From assembly GCA_037384645.1 (NCBI GenBank), contig JARRNT010000003.1, positions 15,960-79,959 of the forward strand: DNA of 64,000 nt, in the 5' to 3' direction. This document shows, in pieces, positions 33,460-42,416 of this stretch. Position 1 is the stretch's first letter. Each line of letters begins with the position of its first letter. Source of the stretch: RI-92 sp037384645. Lineage in GTDB: Bacteria > Pseudomonadota > Gammaproteobacteria > UBA6429 > Thiohalophilaceae. The position numbers and the translations under genes were made by a program. The notes under the pieces are model-generated. The model saw nothing but the letters and a program-made list of their open reading frames with translations. It made no database searches and had not been told where the DNA came from.

Positions 33460-35190
33460 TCAGCTTACCGGTGACAGGTATTCAACCAGGAGCTGGGCGC
33501 TGCGTTGCCCGTTATATTCATTCACGTCCAGGCGATAGGCCAACTGCACTTCCCGCACCTGCTCAGGCCAGCCCTCATCCGTCGTGCGAAAGGCAATGGC
33601 GTCGAAGTGTCGGTCGCCATCGCGCACAAGCATTTTGAGATGATGTTCTCCCACAATGCGTCTTTGCACCAGTTCAAACCGCCCTTCAAACACGGGTTCG
33701 GGGAATCCCTGTCCCCAGGGCCCGGCATTGCGCAGGAGTTCTGCCAGTGACAGGTCGATATCGTTTGCTGACAAACTGCCATCACTATGCAAGATGCGCT
33801 GCAGGTCATCGTCATCGAGCAAATCGTCAGCCGTCTCGATAAACGCCGATCTGAATTGTTCAAAGTCCTGTCGGCGCAAAGTCAGGCCTGCCGCCATGGC
33901 ATGTCCGCCAAATTTTGTTAACAGTCCCGGATGGCGGGTAGCAATGCGATCCAGGGCATCACGGATGTGCAGGCCGGGAATGGAGCGGGCTGAGCCCTTG
34001 ATCAAATCATCGCCGCTGGCAGCGAACACAATCACCGGCCGGTGCAGGGCTTCCTTGATACGCCCTGCCAGGATACCGATGACGCCTTCATGATATTCCG
34101 GATCATACAGGCAGATGGCGGACGGCAAATTTTGCGCCCGGGTGTATTCAAGTGCGTTGAGCTGGTGTTCAGCCTGCTCCCGCATGGTTTGCTCGATACG
34201 GCGACGTTCCCGGTTAAAATCATCCAGCACCTTTGCTCGTTCCAGGGCCCGCCCCATGTCATCGCTGAGCAAACATTCAATCCCTATCGACATGTCATCC
34301 AGCCGGCCGGCGGCATTCAGGCGTGGTCCGACACAAAACCCCAGGTCCTGGCTGGTAACCCGGCGGTAATCACGACCTGACACCTGCAGCAGAGCAAGAA
34401 TGCCGGCACCGCCTTTTCCACTGCGCATGCGCGCCAGGCCCTGCGCCACCAGGATACGATTGTTGTGGTCCAGCTTGACCACGTCGGCGACCGTGCCCAG
34501 CGCGACCAGATCAAGATAGTCCGCCATATTCGGTTCTTTCAGATTTTGCTTTTCGAACCAGCCCTGTTCACGCAAACGGGCGCGTAACGCTGCCATGACA
34601 TAAAAGATCACACCGACCCCCGCCAGGTGTTTGCTGGCAAAGGCATCACCCGCTTGATTGGGATTCACGATAGCATCCGCTGCCGGCAATTGCGCGCCCG
34701 GGAGGTGATGATCGGTAATCAACACACGCATACCGGCGGTTTTCGCCGCCTCAACCCCGGCAAGACTGGCAATGCCGTTATCCACCGTGACGATTAAATC
34801 CGGTTGTCGCGATTTCGCGACTTCCACGATCTCTGGGGTCAGGCCGTAGCCGAATTCAAAGCGGTTGGGAACCAGATAGTCCACATACGCGGCACCAAAG
34901 GCACGTAGGGCGCGCACAGCCAGGGCACTACTGGTCGCTCCATCCGCATCATAGTCACCGATAATTAAAATGCGTTGTTGCCCGGCCAGGGCCTCAACCA
35001 GTAACGTGACTGCTGCATCGATATTTTTCAGGCCATCATAGGGTAATAATTGCCTGAGGCTGTTGTCTGTTTGCATAGCGTCGCGGACGTCCCGCGCCAG
35101 GTAGATCCGCCTGAGGACCGGATGGATTTCCGCTGGCAGATCGACATCCTGCGCGAGTTCGCGTTGTATGATGCGGGTGTCAGTAACCAT
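33460..35190 (-). CDS. recJ: Single-stranded-DNA-specific exonuclease RecJ
   Basis: RecJ degrades single-stranded DNA 5' to 3' in mismatch repair and RecFOR recombination. The 576-residue protein has the DHH-family motifs: DYDADG at 79-84, the VDNGI motif near 136-140 and DHH at 160-162. The DHHA1 motif GGHAMAAGLTL lies in the C-terminal half, followed by the OB domain. It starts 11 bases inside the end of the rpfE-like gene, which indicates coupling. Confidence 0.96.
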   Translation of the reverse strand: MVTDTRIIQRELAQDVDLPAEIHPVLRRIYLARDVRDAMQTDNSLRQLLPYDGLKNIDAAVTLLVEALAGQQRILIIGDYDADGATSSALAVRALRAFGAAYVDYLVPNRFEFGYGLTPEIVEVAKSRQPDLIVTVDNGIASLAGVEAAKTAGMRVLITDHHLPGAQLPAADAIVNPNQAGDAFASKHLAGVGVIFYVMAALRARLREQGWFEKQNLKEPNMADYLDLVALGTVADVVKLDHNNRILVAQGLARMRSGKGGAGILALLQVSGRDYRRVTSQDLGFCVGPRLNAAGRLDDMSIGIECLLSDDMGRALERAKVLDDFNRERRRIEQTMREQAEHQLNALEYTRAQNLPSAICLYDPEYHEGVIGILAGRIKEALHRPVIVFAASGDDLIKGSARSIPGLHIRDALDRIATRHPGLLTKFGGHAMAAGLTLRRQDFEQFRSAFIETADDLLDDDDLQRILHSDGSLSANDIDLSLAELLRNAGPWGQGFPEPVFEGRFELVQRRIVGEHHLKMLVRDGDRHFDAIAFRTTDEGWPEQVREVQLAYRLDVNEYNGQRSAQLLVEYLSPVS

Positions 35191-36220
35191 AACTTTCTCG
35201 CAAGCCCAAAACCGCCTTTGCCGGCTGCGGCAAACGTTGCCACCACCTGCCTAGCCTGGACTTATCCAGTTGCAATTGCAGTGTATCACTCCACAGCGTG
35301 ACGGAAGTCAGACTGCCTTGCCTGAGCATGGCTAACAGCGGCATCACGTAATGCTGATCGAGATGTTGCAGAGCAGCCAGCCAGGCATAGACATCTTTTT
35401 GCCTGACGGCCTCGAGCTGGCTGGTCAGGATTAACAGGCTGTTTCTTGCTGTAAATTGATCCGTCATGATGCTTGTCGGTATCGTCTCGCGCGCCACTGC
35501 ATTACGCAGCGCCGCCGATTGCGCCAGGGTATCATCGGTATAGACAACGTCGAGCACCGTTGGCCCGGTCTGCAGCACACCGCCACCCCAGAGCCAGAGA
35601 CTGTTCACCGGTGGTTTCGCCGATGCCATGCGAGCCTCATTAACCGGATGGGCATGTAACAGCATCTGTATTTCATTCAGGATTTGTCGCCAGCGTGACG
35701 CATCCTTGCCGCTCGCCTGTACGCGATTGATATCCTGCTGCATGGCCTGGGTTGGCGTCATGGTGTGCACGTCCAGATCGATATTGACCAGCCATTGGCC
35801 TGGCGCGTGGTAACGAACGTGCATGATATCGTCAAAGTGTGCATTGAGACTGGCGATGATCTCGCGCGCTTCGTTTTCTGATAACGCGAGCTGCGCCGGG
35901 TCGGTCAGGTATGCCATTTCCCGATCGAGCTGCACATACACCGGATCGAGACACCACAAACGCGGCGCTGTCGATTCGGGTTCGCTTTGGGTACGCAACA
36001 GGGCAACTGGTAATTCCGCTTCAGCTGAGACGCTATAACCGAGTTGAGTTAAAACCTGATGTTCAACGGACTGTTTGACCAGAGACCGACGCTGAGCGCG
36101 GCGAAACAGCAATACGAGGTCGGCAAGCCCACTCCGATCCGGCCACTCAGCAGGCGCCAGTTCCTGCAGCGGCACCGCCGGGCCCAGTAAACCCGGATAG
36201 AGTAAGTGACACTGGGCCAT
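35180..36220 (-). CDS. rpfE: RpfE-type regulatory/phosphoglycerate mutase-like protein
   Basis: This 346-residue cytoplasmic protein belongs to a family encoded next to recJ in beta- and gammaproteobacteria, named after Xanthomonas rpfE and often annotated as cofactor-independent phosphoglycerate mutase-like. The conserved NSLWLWGGG segment lies near residue 205. I see no catalytic metal or serine site of an active mutase. The function is unknown; Xanthomonas rpfE affects exoenzyme production only weakly. It is 16 bases after thrC and overlaps recJ. Confidence 0.72.
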   Translation of the reverse strand: MAQCHLLYPGLLGPAVPLQELAPAEWPDRSGLADLVLLFRRAQRRSLVKQSVEHQVLTQLGYSVSAEAELPVALLRTQSEPESTAPRLWCLDPVYVQLDREMAYLTDPAQLALSENEAREIIASLNAHFDDIMHVRYHAPGQWLVNIDLDVHTMTPTQAMQQDINRVQASGKDASRWRQILNEIQMLLHAHPVNEARMASAKPPVNSLWLWGGGVLQTGPTVLDVVYTDDTLAQSAALRNAVARETIPTSIMTDQFTARNSLLILTSQLEAVRQKDVYAWLAALQHLDQHYVMPLLAMLRQGSLTSVTLWSDTLQLQLDKSRLGRWWQRLPQPAKAVLGLRESYGY

Positions 36221-36236
36221 CGAAATACAGCGACGC

Positions 36237-37316
36237 TTACTGCATGTTGTCGAGGATGGCCTTTTTGACGCTATCCAGATTCGCCTCGACCGTGATCATG
36301 GGACCGCTACTTTGCTTGATCGCGGTATCCGGGTCCTTGAGGCCGTGCCCCGTCAGGGTACAGACGATCTTGGACCCTTCCGGGATCTTGCCGGACTGGA
36401 TATCGGCCATGGCGCCGGCCAGGGAGGTTGCGGAAGCCGGTTCGCAAAAGACGCCTTCTTTTTCCGCCAGCAACTTTTGCGCAGCCAGGATCGTTTCATC
36501 CGTACACTCATCGAACCAGCCGTTGGAGTCTTTCTTCACGACCCAGGCCTTGTCCCAGCTCTGCGGATGACCGATGCGTATCGCGGTGGCCACGGTCTCG
36601 GGATTGTCCACCATCTTGCCCCGCATGAATGGCGCCGAACCGCTGGCCTGGTAACCACACATCCGTGGCAGGCTGTTGACGATGCCGTTTTCGTGGTACT
36701 CGGAGTACCCCATCCAGTGGGCAGTGATGTTACCGGCATTGCCGACCGGAATGCAGTGGAAATCCGGGGCACTACCCAGTTCCTCCAGGATCTCAAAGGC
36801 TGCGGTCTTCTGGCCCTGCAGGCGATAGGGATTGATCGAATTGACGATGGTCACGGGCGCTTCCTTGCCCACCTGTTTGACCAGTTCCATGCCCGCATCG
36901 AAGTTTCCCTTGATCTGGATAACGACGGATCCATGCATCATGGCCTGGGCCAGCTTGCCCATGGCGATCTTGCCCTCCGGGATCAGAACAAAGGCGGTGA
37001 TGTCGGCGCGTGCCGCATAGGCCGCCGCCGCCGCAGAGGTATTGCCGGTGGAGGCACAGATAATGGCGCGACTGCCCTCTTCCACGGCCTTGGTCACCGC
37101 CATGGTCATGCCGCGATCCTTGAATGAGCCGGTGGGATTCAGACCCTCATATTTGACATAGATATCCACGTCCTTACCGAGGTGCTTGGGGATATTATGC
37201 AGGCGAATCAGGGGCGTGTTGCCCTCACCCAGGCTGATAATACGGGTGTCATCATGGACCGGCAGGCGGTCGCGGTACTTGTCTATCAATCCGGTATAGC
37301 GGGGTCGAAATGCCAT
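36237..37316 (-). CDS. thrC: Threonine synthase
   Basis: ThrC converts O-phosphohomoserine to threonine. The 359-residue protein is of the shorter class found with hom in many Proteobacteria and Gram-positives (E. coli ThrC is about 430). The PLP lysine is Lys66 in NPTGSFKDRG, and the ASTGNTSAAAAAYAARA segment binds the cofactor phosphate. It follows hom after a 144-base gap that contains a strong hairpin and a TATAAT sequence, so it may be controlled separately. No thrB is in the window; a ThrB- or ThrH-type homoserine kinase must be elsewhere. Confidence 0.96.
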   Translation of the reverse strand: MAFRPRYTGLIDKYRDRLPVHDDTRIISLGEGNTPLIRLHNIPKHLGKDVDIYVKYEGLNPTGSFKDRGMTMAVTKAVEEGSRAIICASTGNTSAAAAAYAARADITAFVLIPEGKIAMGKLAQAMMHGSVVIQIKGNFDAGMELVKQVGKEAPVTIVNSINPYRLQGQKTAAFEILEELGSAPDFHCIPVGNAGNITAHWMGYSEYHENGIVNSLPRMCGYQASGSAPFMRGKMVDNPETVATAIRIGHPQSWDKAWVVKKDSNGWFDECTDETILAAQKLLAEKEGVFCEPASATSLAGAMADIQSGKIPEGSKIVCTLTGHGLKDPDTAIKQSSGPMITVEANLDSVKKAILDNMQ

Positions 37317-37391
37317 GGGTCAAAACCTCTGTGGTGTCGTTCTGTCTTAGCGCCGGCTTGTTCCGGCGGCGAATCGTTTTGAATGCCGCGC

Positions 37392-37426
37392 ATTATACCT
37401 GACTCCGGGACGCACATCCCGGGGTC
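37392..37426 (-). promoter_or_regulatory. Hairpin and TATAAT between hom and thrC
   Basis: The 10-bp stem 37401-37410 / 37417-37426 (one G-T pair, 6-base loop) has no T-run after it, so it is not a typical intrinsic terminator. On the minus strand it is followed by a perfect TATAAT (37397-37392). No good -35 is present at 17 bases. It could be an attenuator, a processing site or a weak thrC promoter. Confidence 0.35.
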
Positions 37427-37460
37427 ATTAAATGGGCAGCAAGATTAAATCGTGGGAGTG

Positions 37461-38777
37461 TTAGCGCGCATCCAGGGCTTCTACCCGAATACGGGTAACC
37501 TGGCCGTTGATCGCATCGAGTCCTTCGATCTTGGCAATGGCCGCGTTCATATCCTTTTCCAACACCCGGTGCGTCAGCATGATCACGCTGGCGGTCTGCA
37601 TTTCCGGCGCCGGTTCCTTCTGGATAATGGCCTCGATGCTGATATGGTGATCACCCAGGATACGGGTCACATCGGCCAGCACACCGGGCCTGTCGCTGGC
37701 CTGCATGCGCAAATAGTAGGCGGTTTCCACGGCGTCGATGGGCAAAATCGGGATATCGGACAGGGCATCCGGCTGGAAGGCCAGGTGCGGTACCCGATTT
37801 TCCGGGTCGGAGGTCAGGGCGCGTACCACGTCCACCAGGTCGGCCACCACGGCCGAGGCAGTGGGTTCGTCACCGGCGCCCGCACCGTAATACAGCGTCG
37901 GGCCTACCGCATCGCCCATCACCAGCACGGCATTCATTACCCCGTCGACGTTGGCAATCAAGCGGCGCTCCGGAATCAAGGTGGGGTGCACCCGCAATTC
38001 GATGCCCTGCGCTGTATGCCGCGAAACGCCCAGGTGCTTGATGCGATAACCCAGTTGTTCGGCATAGGTAACGTCCTCACGGGTGATCCGGGTAATGCCT
38101 TCGGTGTAGGCCGAATCGAATTGCAGGGGAATGCCGAAGGCAATCGAAGCGAGAATCGTCAACTTATGCGCGGCATCGATACCTTCCACGTCAAACGTTG
38201 GATCGGCCTCGGCATAGCCCAGGGCCTGGGCCTCTTTCAGCACGTCATCGAAGTCACGGCCCTTGTCGCGCATCTCGGTCAGGATGAAATTACCGGTACC
38301 ATTGATGATGCCGGCCAGCCACTGGATCCGGTTACCGGCCAGGCCTTCGCGAATCGCCTTGATGATGGGAATGCCGCCCGCAACCGCGGCCTCAAAGGCC
38401 ACCATCACGCCCTTGTTGCGGGCAGCGGCAAAGATATCGTTACCCTTTTTGGCAATCAGGGCCTTGTTGGCGGTGACCACGTGTTTTCCCTGCTCAATTG
38501 CCGCCATCACCAGTTCATAGGCCAGGCCATCACCGCCGATCAATTCCACCACGATCTGCACGGCCGGATCATTGACCACGGCAAACGGGTCGTCCGTCAG
38601 GGTGATCCCGGCCGTATCGCAGATGCGGGGTTTGTTCAGATCCCGTGCCGCGGCATGACTGACCTCGATACCCCGTCCTGCCCGTCGCGCAATCTCTTCG
38701 GCATTGCGTTTGAGTACATTGACTGTGCCGCCACCGACTGTGCCCAGCCCCAACAAACCTACTTTTACTGGTTCCAC
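37461..38777 (-). CDS. hom: Homoserine dehydrogenase
   Basis: Hom reduces aspartate semialdehyde to homoserine. The 438-residue single-function enzyme has the NAD(P) motif GLGTVG near residues 10-15 and the ANKALI segment near 100. The catalytic core includes GIINGTGNFILTEM and EADPTFDVEGIDAAHK. A C-terminal ACT domain (about residues 350-430) suggests feedback inhibition by threonine. The start is GTG with GAGG five bases upstream. It lies 15 bases after alaC; the alaC-hom-thrC order is common in related Proteobacteria. Confidence 0.96.
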   Translation of the reverse strand: MEPVKVGLLGLGTVGGGTVNVLKRNAEEIARRAGRGIEVSHAAARDLNKPRICDTAGITLTDDPFAVVNDPAVQIVVELIGGDGLAYELVMAAIEQGKHVVTANKALIAKKGNDIFAAARNKGVMVAFEAAVAGGIPIIKAIREGLAGNRIQWLAGIINGTGNFILTEMRDKGRDFDDVLKEAQALGYAEADPTFDVEGIDAAHKLTILASIAFGIPLQFDSAYTEGITRITREDVTYAEQLGYRIKHLGVSRHTAQGIELRVHPTLIPERRLIANVDGVMNAVLVMGDAVGPTLYYGAGAGDEPTASAVVADLVDVVRALTSDPENRVPHLAFQPDALSDIPILPIDAVETAYYLRMQASDRPGVLADVTRILGDHHISIEAIIQKEPAPEMQTASVIMLTHRVLEKDMNAAIAKIEGLDAINGQVTRIRVEALDAR

Positions 38778-38792
38778 ATCTACCTCAATTCG

Positions 38793-39980
38793 TTATGCTT
38801 TATTCATTTTCTTGAACATATCGCGAATGCCGCGGATGGCCTGGCGGGTGCGATGTTCATTTTCGATCAGTCCAAAACGGACATGGTCGTCACCGTAGTC
38901 ACCAAAGCCGATCCCCGGCGATACAGCAACCTTGGCCTCTTTCAACAGGAGTTTGGAAAATTCCAGCGAACCCATAGCCTTGAACTGTTCCGGGATAGGT
39001 GCCCAGACAAACATGGTGCCCTTGGGCTTGGTCACCTCCCAGCCGACAGTTTGCAGGCCGTCACACAGCACATCCCGGCGCGCACGATAGCGCTCCCGGA
39101 TCTCCGTCACGCAATCCTGCGGCCCCTCCAGGGCCGTGATCGCCGCGACCTGGATTGGCGTGAACATGCCGTAATCCAGGTAGGATTTCATGCGTGCCAG
39201 GGCGGCAACCAGGGTTTTATTCCCCACCATAAAGCCAACCCGCCAGCCCGGCATGTTATAAGTCTTGGACAGACTGTAAAACTCAACACAAACATCCTTG
39301 GCACCCGGCACCTGCATGATCGACGGCGCCTCATACCCATCGAACACGATCTCGGAATAGGCGTTGTCGTGAATCACCCAGATCTCATGTTCACGCGCAA
39401 TCTCCACGACCTTTTCGAAGAATGCCAGGTCGACACATTGCGCCGTGGGGTTGGCCGGGAAATTCAGGACCAGCATTTTTGGCTTGGGCCAGGAATCCTT
39501 GATGGCCTTTTCCAGTTCTTCAAAGAATTCAACACCGGGCACCATGGGGACATGACGTATATCAGCACCGGCGATAATGAAACCATAGGGATGGATCGGA
39601 TAGGCCGGGTTTGGCACCAGCACGGCGTCGCCCGGTCCCACCGTGGCCAGGGCCAGGTGCGCGAGACCTTCCTTGGAACCGATGGTCACGATGGCCTCGC
39701 TGTCCGGGTCCAGTTCGACGGCAAAACGTTGTTTGTACCAGTTACAAATAGCCCGGCGCAGGCGGGGAATCCCCCGTGACAGGGAATAACGGTGGGTGTC
39801 TCCGCGTTGGGCCGCCTCCACCAATTTGTCCACGATATGCGCAGGGGTCGGCTGGTCCGGGTTGCCCATGCCAAAATCGATAATGTCTTCCCCGCGCGCG
39901 CGCGCCGCGGCTTTCAACTCGTTGACGATATTGAAGACATAGGGAGGTAGGCGTTTAATCCTGGGAAAATCGTCTTTCAA
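38793..39980 (-). CDS. alaC: AlaC-type class I aminotransferase
   Basis: This 395-residue PLP aminotransferase is of the AlaC group, which makes alanine from pyruvate and glutamate. The PLP lysine is Lys239 in SLSKTYNMPGWRVGF, with the carboxylate-binding arginine near the C-terminus. NPANPTA and the DNAYSEIVFD segment are intact. The only in-frame start that retains the conserved RLPPYVF N-terminus is TTG at 39980, because a stop codon lies seven codons upstream. No clear ribosome site precedes it. It heads the alaC-hom-thrC-rpfE-recJ unit. Confidence 0.9.
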   Translation of the reverse strand: MKDDFPRIKRLPPYVFNIVNELKAAARARGEDIIDFGMGNPDQPTPAHIVDKLVEAAQRGDTHRYSLSRGIPRLRRAICNWYKQRFAVELDPDSEAIVTIGSKEGLAHLALATVGPGDAVLVPNPAYPIHPYGFIIAGADIRHVPMVPGVEFFEELEKAIKDSWPKPKMLVLNFPANPTAQCVDLAFFEKVVEIAREHEIWVIHDNAYSEIVFDGYEAPSIMQVPGAKDVCVEFYSLSKTYNMPGWRVGFMVGNKTLVAALARMKSYLDYGMFTPIQVAAITALEGPQDCVTEIRERYRARRDVLCDGLQTVGWEVTKPKGTMFVWAPIPEQFKAMGSLEFSKLLLKEAKVAVSPGIGFGDYGDDHVRFGLIENEHRTRQAIRGIRDMFKKMNKA

Positions 39981-40100
39981 GGGGGCGGTGCCTGCTGGTT
40001 ATGGTAATTACGTGAAAATTCAACACACTGGGCCAAAGCTGTTAACATTACAGATATCCCAAAGTCCCTGTCAATTATCCTGGAGTTATAAAACGCTTCC

Positions 40101-40535
40101 ATGAAAGTCAGCCTCGACAACAGCAGCGCGAACACCATCGTCGCCTATGATGTCGGCATGGTACGGGTACATGCACGCGCCGCCCGGGATGCGGCAGAAC
40201 CCGTCGCCGAAATGCGGCTTATCACCAGCAGTACCATTATCACGCCGGATACGCTGGTCGAAAACTGGCGCGCAGACCAACCCCACGATCTCGCCGTCAG
40301 TCACATGCAGGACGTGCTGGAATTTGAGCCGGAGATTGTGATCCTCGGTACCGGCCGGCAATTGTGTTTTCCCGCCAGGGAAGTGATTGAAGTATGTCAC
40401 CAGGCCGGTGCTGGCTTTGAAGTGATGGATACAGGCGCGGCCTGCCGGACTTACAATATCCTGGCCGCTGAAGGCCGGCGCGTGGTCGCGGCCCTGTTAA
40501 TGATTGAACCGGATAGCGAATTGCCGACGCATTGA
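40101..40535 (+). CDS. Mth938/Xcc1710-like domain protein
   Basis: This 144-residue protein of the Mth938-like family (DUF498/DUF598) has the characteristic GTGRQLCFP motif near residue 82 and MDTGAACRTYNIL near 113. Similar genes lie beside alaC-hom-thrC in Xanthomonas. No enzymatic function is known; eukaryotic relatives include the mitochondrial complex I assembly factor NDUFAF3. Its stop is one base from the rpoS stop. The ATG lacks a good ribosome site. Confidence 0.82.
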   Translation: MKVSLDNSSANTIVAYDVGMVRVHARAARDAAEPVAEMRLITSSTIITPDTLVENWRADQPHDLAVSHMQDVLEFEPEIVILGTGRQLCFPAREVIEVCHQAGAGFEVMDTGAACRTYNILAAEGRRVVAALLMIEPDSELPTH

Positions 40536-40536
40536 A

Positions 40537-41559
40537 TTAACGCAACAAGGCATCGCCAGAGAACCCTTCTTTTTCCAGGATCTCGCGCAATTTACGCAAT
40601 GCCTCGATCTGTATCTGGCGCACCCGTTCGCGGGTAACACCGATGGTATTGCCAACCTCTTCCAGCGTCGACACATCGTGGCCGTTGAGGCCAAAACGCC
40701 GTTCCACCACTTCCCGCTGTTTTTCAGTGAGCTGCGCCAGCCATTGCTCGATGTTGCCCCGGACATCATCGTCCTGCAGTAACAGGACCGGGTCGGTATT
40801 GTTTTCATCCGGGATGGCGTCCAGCAGCGAGTTTTCCGCATCCCTGCCCAGGGGTGTGTCGACCGAGGCAATCCGCTCGTTCAGGCCCAGCATGCGTTTG
40901 ACGTCATCGATCGGCTTATCCAGTAATTCCGCAATCTCTTCCGGGCTGGGTTCGTGATCCAGGGTCTGTGCCAGGTGACGGGCGGCACGCAGATAGATGT
41001 TGATTTCCTTGACCACGTGAATCGGCAAACGGATTGTACGGGTCTGGTTCATAATGGCTCGCTCGATGGTCTGGCGTATCCACCAGGTGGCATAGGTGGA
41101 GAAACGAAAACCACGTTCGGGATCAAATTTTTCCACGGCACGGATCAGGCCGAGATTGCCTTCTTCGATCAGATCCAGCAAGGCCAGGCCACGGTTGAGA
41201 TAACGACGTGCGATTTTAACGACCAGTCGCAGGTTGCTTTCGATCATCTTCTTACGGCCGCTATCCACGCCTTTTTGCGCGAGGCGGGCATAATGCACTT
41301 CTTCTTCTGCGGTCAGCAGGGGGGAATAGCCGATTTCACTTAAATATAGACGGGTCGCATCCAGCTGCCCATCGGGGATTTCTCCCGGCTGAAAGACATC
41401 GGCATCACTCTCGTTGTCATCGTCATCTGCGGCTTCGTTCTCGTCGAACGCATCCTCTGAGTCGATGGCCGCTTCATCATCCTTGGCCATATCTTCGATG
41501 ACCTCACCGTCATCTGATGCCACCCCTTTTCGTGCGGCCTTGTTATCTTGTTCCCTCAT
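40537..41559 (-). CDS. rpoS: RNA polymerase sigma factor RpoS
   Basis: RpoS is the stationary-phase and general-stress sigma factor. The 340-residue protein starts at the ATG at 41559, with AGGTGG six bases upstream. Region 1.2 begins DATRLYLSEIGYSPLLTAEEE; region 2 includes NLRLVVKIARRYLNRGLALLDLIEEGNLGL and FSTYATWWIRQTIERA; region 4 ends with VTRERVRQIQIEALRKLR. Residues about 14-55 are very acidic, longer than in E. coli RpoS. The surE-pcm-nlpD-rpoS order is canonical and supports RpoS over RpoD or RpoH. In E. coli the main promoter lies in nlpD; not tested here. Confidence 0.95.
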   Translation of the reverse strand: MREQDNKAARKGVASDDGEVIEDMAKDDEAAIDSEDAFDENEAADDDDNESDADVFQPGEIPDGQLDATRLYLSEIGYSPLLTAEEEVHYARLAQKGVDSGRKKMIESNLRLVVKIARRYLNRGLALLDLIEEGNLGLIRAVEKFDPERGFRFSTYATWWIRQTIERAIMNQTRTIRLPIHVVKEINIYLRAARHLAQTLDHEPSPEEIAELLDKPIDDVKRMLGLNERIASVDTPLGRDAENSLLDAIPDENNTDPVLLLQDDDVRGNIEQWLAQLTEKQREVVERRFGLNGHDVSTLEEVGNTIGVTRERVRQIQIEALRKLREILEKEGFSGDALLR

Positions 41560-41627
41560 ATCCATCCACCTGACTGCAGGAAACATGGACCGGGTGTTTC
41601 ACTCTACCCTGTCGCACGTCCATCGGT

Positions 41628-42416
41628 TTAGTGTCTTCTCGGTAAATACTTCAGGGGATCGACCGGTTTTCCATCGCGTCGCACCTCGAAGTGCAACATG
41701 GGTCGGTCCGCTTCAGTACTACCCATATCGGCAATATGCTGGCCTTTTTTTACTCTTTGATCATCCTTAACAAGAATCCTGCGATTATGCGCGTAGGCTG
41801 TGAAGAAAGCATCATTATGTTTGATAATTATCAGGCGGCCATAACCTCTGAGGCCATCACCGCTGTAGACCACTTCCCCACTGGCTGCCGCATAGATCGG
41901 CTGCCCCAGTTTGCCTGCGATATTGATCCCCTTTTTCCCCACATCTGTCGCAGAATAAGTGCTGATTATCTTACCATTTGTCGGCCACTGCCAACTGATT
42001 TTTTGATCTGTAACATGTTTTGACGAATTTGCGTTTTTTATTGTGACACGTCTTTTTATCCGCGCATGAACTGGCGGCGGTGCAGCGCGCGCGCTTGCCG
42101 GATGCGTCACGCTTGTGCGTCGCGGTGGCGGTGACAGGCGTAATTTCTGGTTGGGATAGATTGTGTAAGGTGGCCGTATATGATTCCACCTGGCAACGGT
42201 GCGTACATCTTCCCCATAAGCGAAGGCAATAGAATACAGCGTTTCACCTTTTTCGACGATATGAATATCCGCGCGATGCGGTGGTCTCTGGACATGGGTA
42301 TTGGCAAGCGGGCGTGACCTGCCCGTGTAATAGCCATAGGTATAGCGATTACCCACCATACAACCCTGCAGCAGTAGCGCACACAGAACACCCAGTATGC
42401 CGTAAACCCGTCTCAT
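41628..42416 (-). CDS. nlpD: Lipoprotein NlpD (LysM and M23 domains)
   Basis: NlpD activates the amidase AmiC to split septal peptidoglycan. The 262-residue precursor has a lipobox LLQGC ending at Cys19, a LysM domain at about residues 50-95, a Lys/Arg-rich linker, and an M23 (LytM) domain from about 150. The zinc-binding residues of M23 are only partly kept (the first HxxxD position reads as GINIAG), so it is probably an activator rather than a peptidase, as known for NlpD. The start overlaps the yqaA stop by one base. rpoS lies 68 bases downstream. Confidence 0.92.
   Translation of the reverse strand: MRRVYGILGVLCALLLQGCMVGNRYTYGYYTGRSRPLANTHVQRPPHRADIHIVEKGETLYSIAFAYGEDVRTVARWNHIRPPYTIYPNQKLRLSPPPRRTSVTHPASARAAPPPVHARIKRRVTIKNANSSKHVTDQKISWQWPTNGKIISTYSATDVGKKGINIAGKLGQPIYAAASGEVVYSGDGLRGYGRLIIIKHNDAFFTAYAHNRRILVKDDQRVKKGQHIADMGSTEADRPMLHFEVRRDGKPVDPLKYLPRRH

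Noticed and set aside
37452..39779. A 775-codon open frame on the plus strand across hom and alaC
   Set aside because: It is exactly antisense to two well-conserved genes, passes through their intergenic gap, has no family-like motifs, and is explained by codon bias of the real genes.
40537..41559. The sigma factor as RpoD or RpoH
   Set aside because: The length (340), lack of the large RpoD non-conserved region, and the surE-pcm-nlpD context all indicate RpoS.
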